Assembly: GCA_910579085.1 (NCBI GenBank)
Contig: CAJTRU010000004.1
Coordinates: 39,269 to 83,036 of the forward strand
Source: an uncultured Lachnospiraceae bacterium
GTDB taxonomy: Bacteria > Bacillota > Clostridia > Lachnospirales > Lachnospiraceae
Length of the DNA: 43,768 bases
Direction of reading: 5' to 3'
Part shown: in pieces, positions 43,639-43,768 of the stretch
Layout: the number at the start of each line of letters is the position of its first letter
How positions within the stretch are numbered: the stretch's first letter is position 1
Position numbers and translations under genes: made by a program
The notes under the pieces: model-generated
Told to the model about the DNA's origin: nothing
What the model saw: only the letters and a program-made list of their open reading frames with translations
The model's database searches: none

Positions 43639-43768
43639 ATGGTATCCTCCTTTTTGTTTACATGATGTATTAAAACTATTTATTAATATTTTCTATAACA
43701 TATTACATTAAAGATATTGAATTTTCAACTATTTTTTTGAAATTTTAATCATTTTTAATAATTTTTAT
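43639..43768. other. AT-rich leader at the window edge
   Basis: Upstream of the membrane protein gene, AT-rich and cut by the window end. It presumably holds that gene's promoter, but I cannot place one with confidence. Confidence 0.35.

Overview
The window looks like a low-GC Gram-positive (Firmicutes) chromosome segment, most likely from a Lachnospiraceae gut bacterium. The reasons are AAGGAGG-type ribosome sites, lipoprotein and Sec signals typical of monoderms, sigma-A promoters, multi-domain secreted glycan-active proteins with Ig-like or Lys-rich tails, DUF951 and DUF6171 genes, and binding-protein ABC importers without a local ATPase. No tRNA, rRNA, CRISPR array, transposase or integrase was seen.

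Region 1 (1-8.8 kb, minus strand) holds four secreted, probably glycan-binding proteins. Three share a ~78-residue Lys-rich C-terminal domain, and a ~140-residue beta-rich module occurs four times across them. Two of them (178-2887 and 3408-5711) carry a poly-G run at the same codon just after the signal peptide. One has 9 G and is in frame; the other has 7 G and is out of frame. This is the arrangement expected of slipped-strand phase variation, one gene ON and one OFF.

Region 2 (8.9-35.2 kb) reads as an arabinan / arabino-oligosaccharide utilisation locus. It has a GH43 lipoprotein, a secreted multidomain GH43 of endo-arabinanase type, an ArsR-like regulator with a large C-terminal domain, an intracellular GH51 arabinofuranosidase, an intracellular GH43, and a second, membrane-tethered endo-arabinanase-like GH43. 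Between them lies a long transport cluster. Read in the direction of transcription, it runs: giant CBM-like/SBP fusion, two permeases, NHL-TPR-YIP1 membrane protein, DUF5696 protein, two more permeases, ~1.1 kb of palindromic repeats, a lipoprotein SBP, GH43, GH51, DUF6171. The likely flow is extracellular arabinan cleavage, capture and import of oligosaccharides, then cytoplasmic trimming to L-arabinose. The ATPase must be encoded elsewhere.

Region 3 (35.4-43.6 kb) is housekeeping or accessory: DUF951, a PAQR/haemolysin-III membrane protein, an orphan family-5 solute-binding lipoprotein, a four-gene run (asparaginase, U32-like protein, YbaK deacylase, Nudix hydrolase) and a polytopic membrane protein.

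Intergenic regions at 20.66-21.51, 35.32-35.39 and 42.09-42.96 kb contain a family of nested palindromic elements. Their stems change in a compensatory way around conserved unpaired motifs, suggesting an undescribed structured mobile or RNA-like element. The two strongest candidates for something new are the poly-G switch pair and this repeat family; the double-permease/NHL-YIP1/DUF5696 cluster is the most intriguing protein system.
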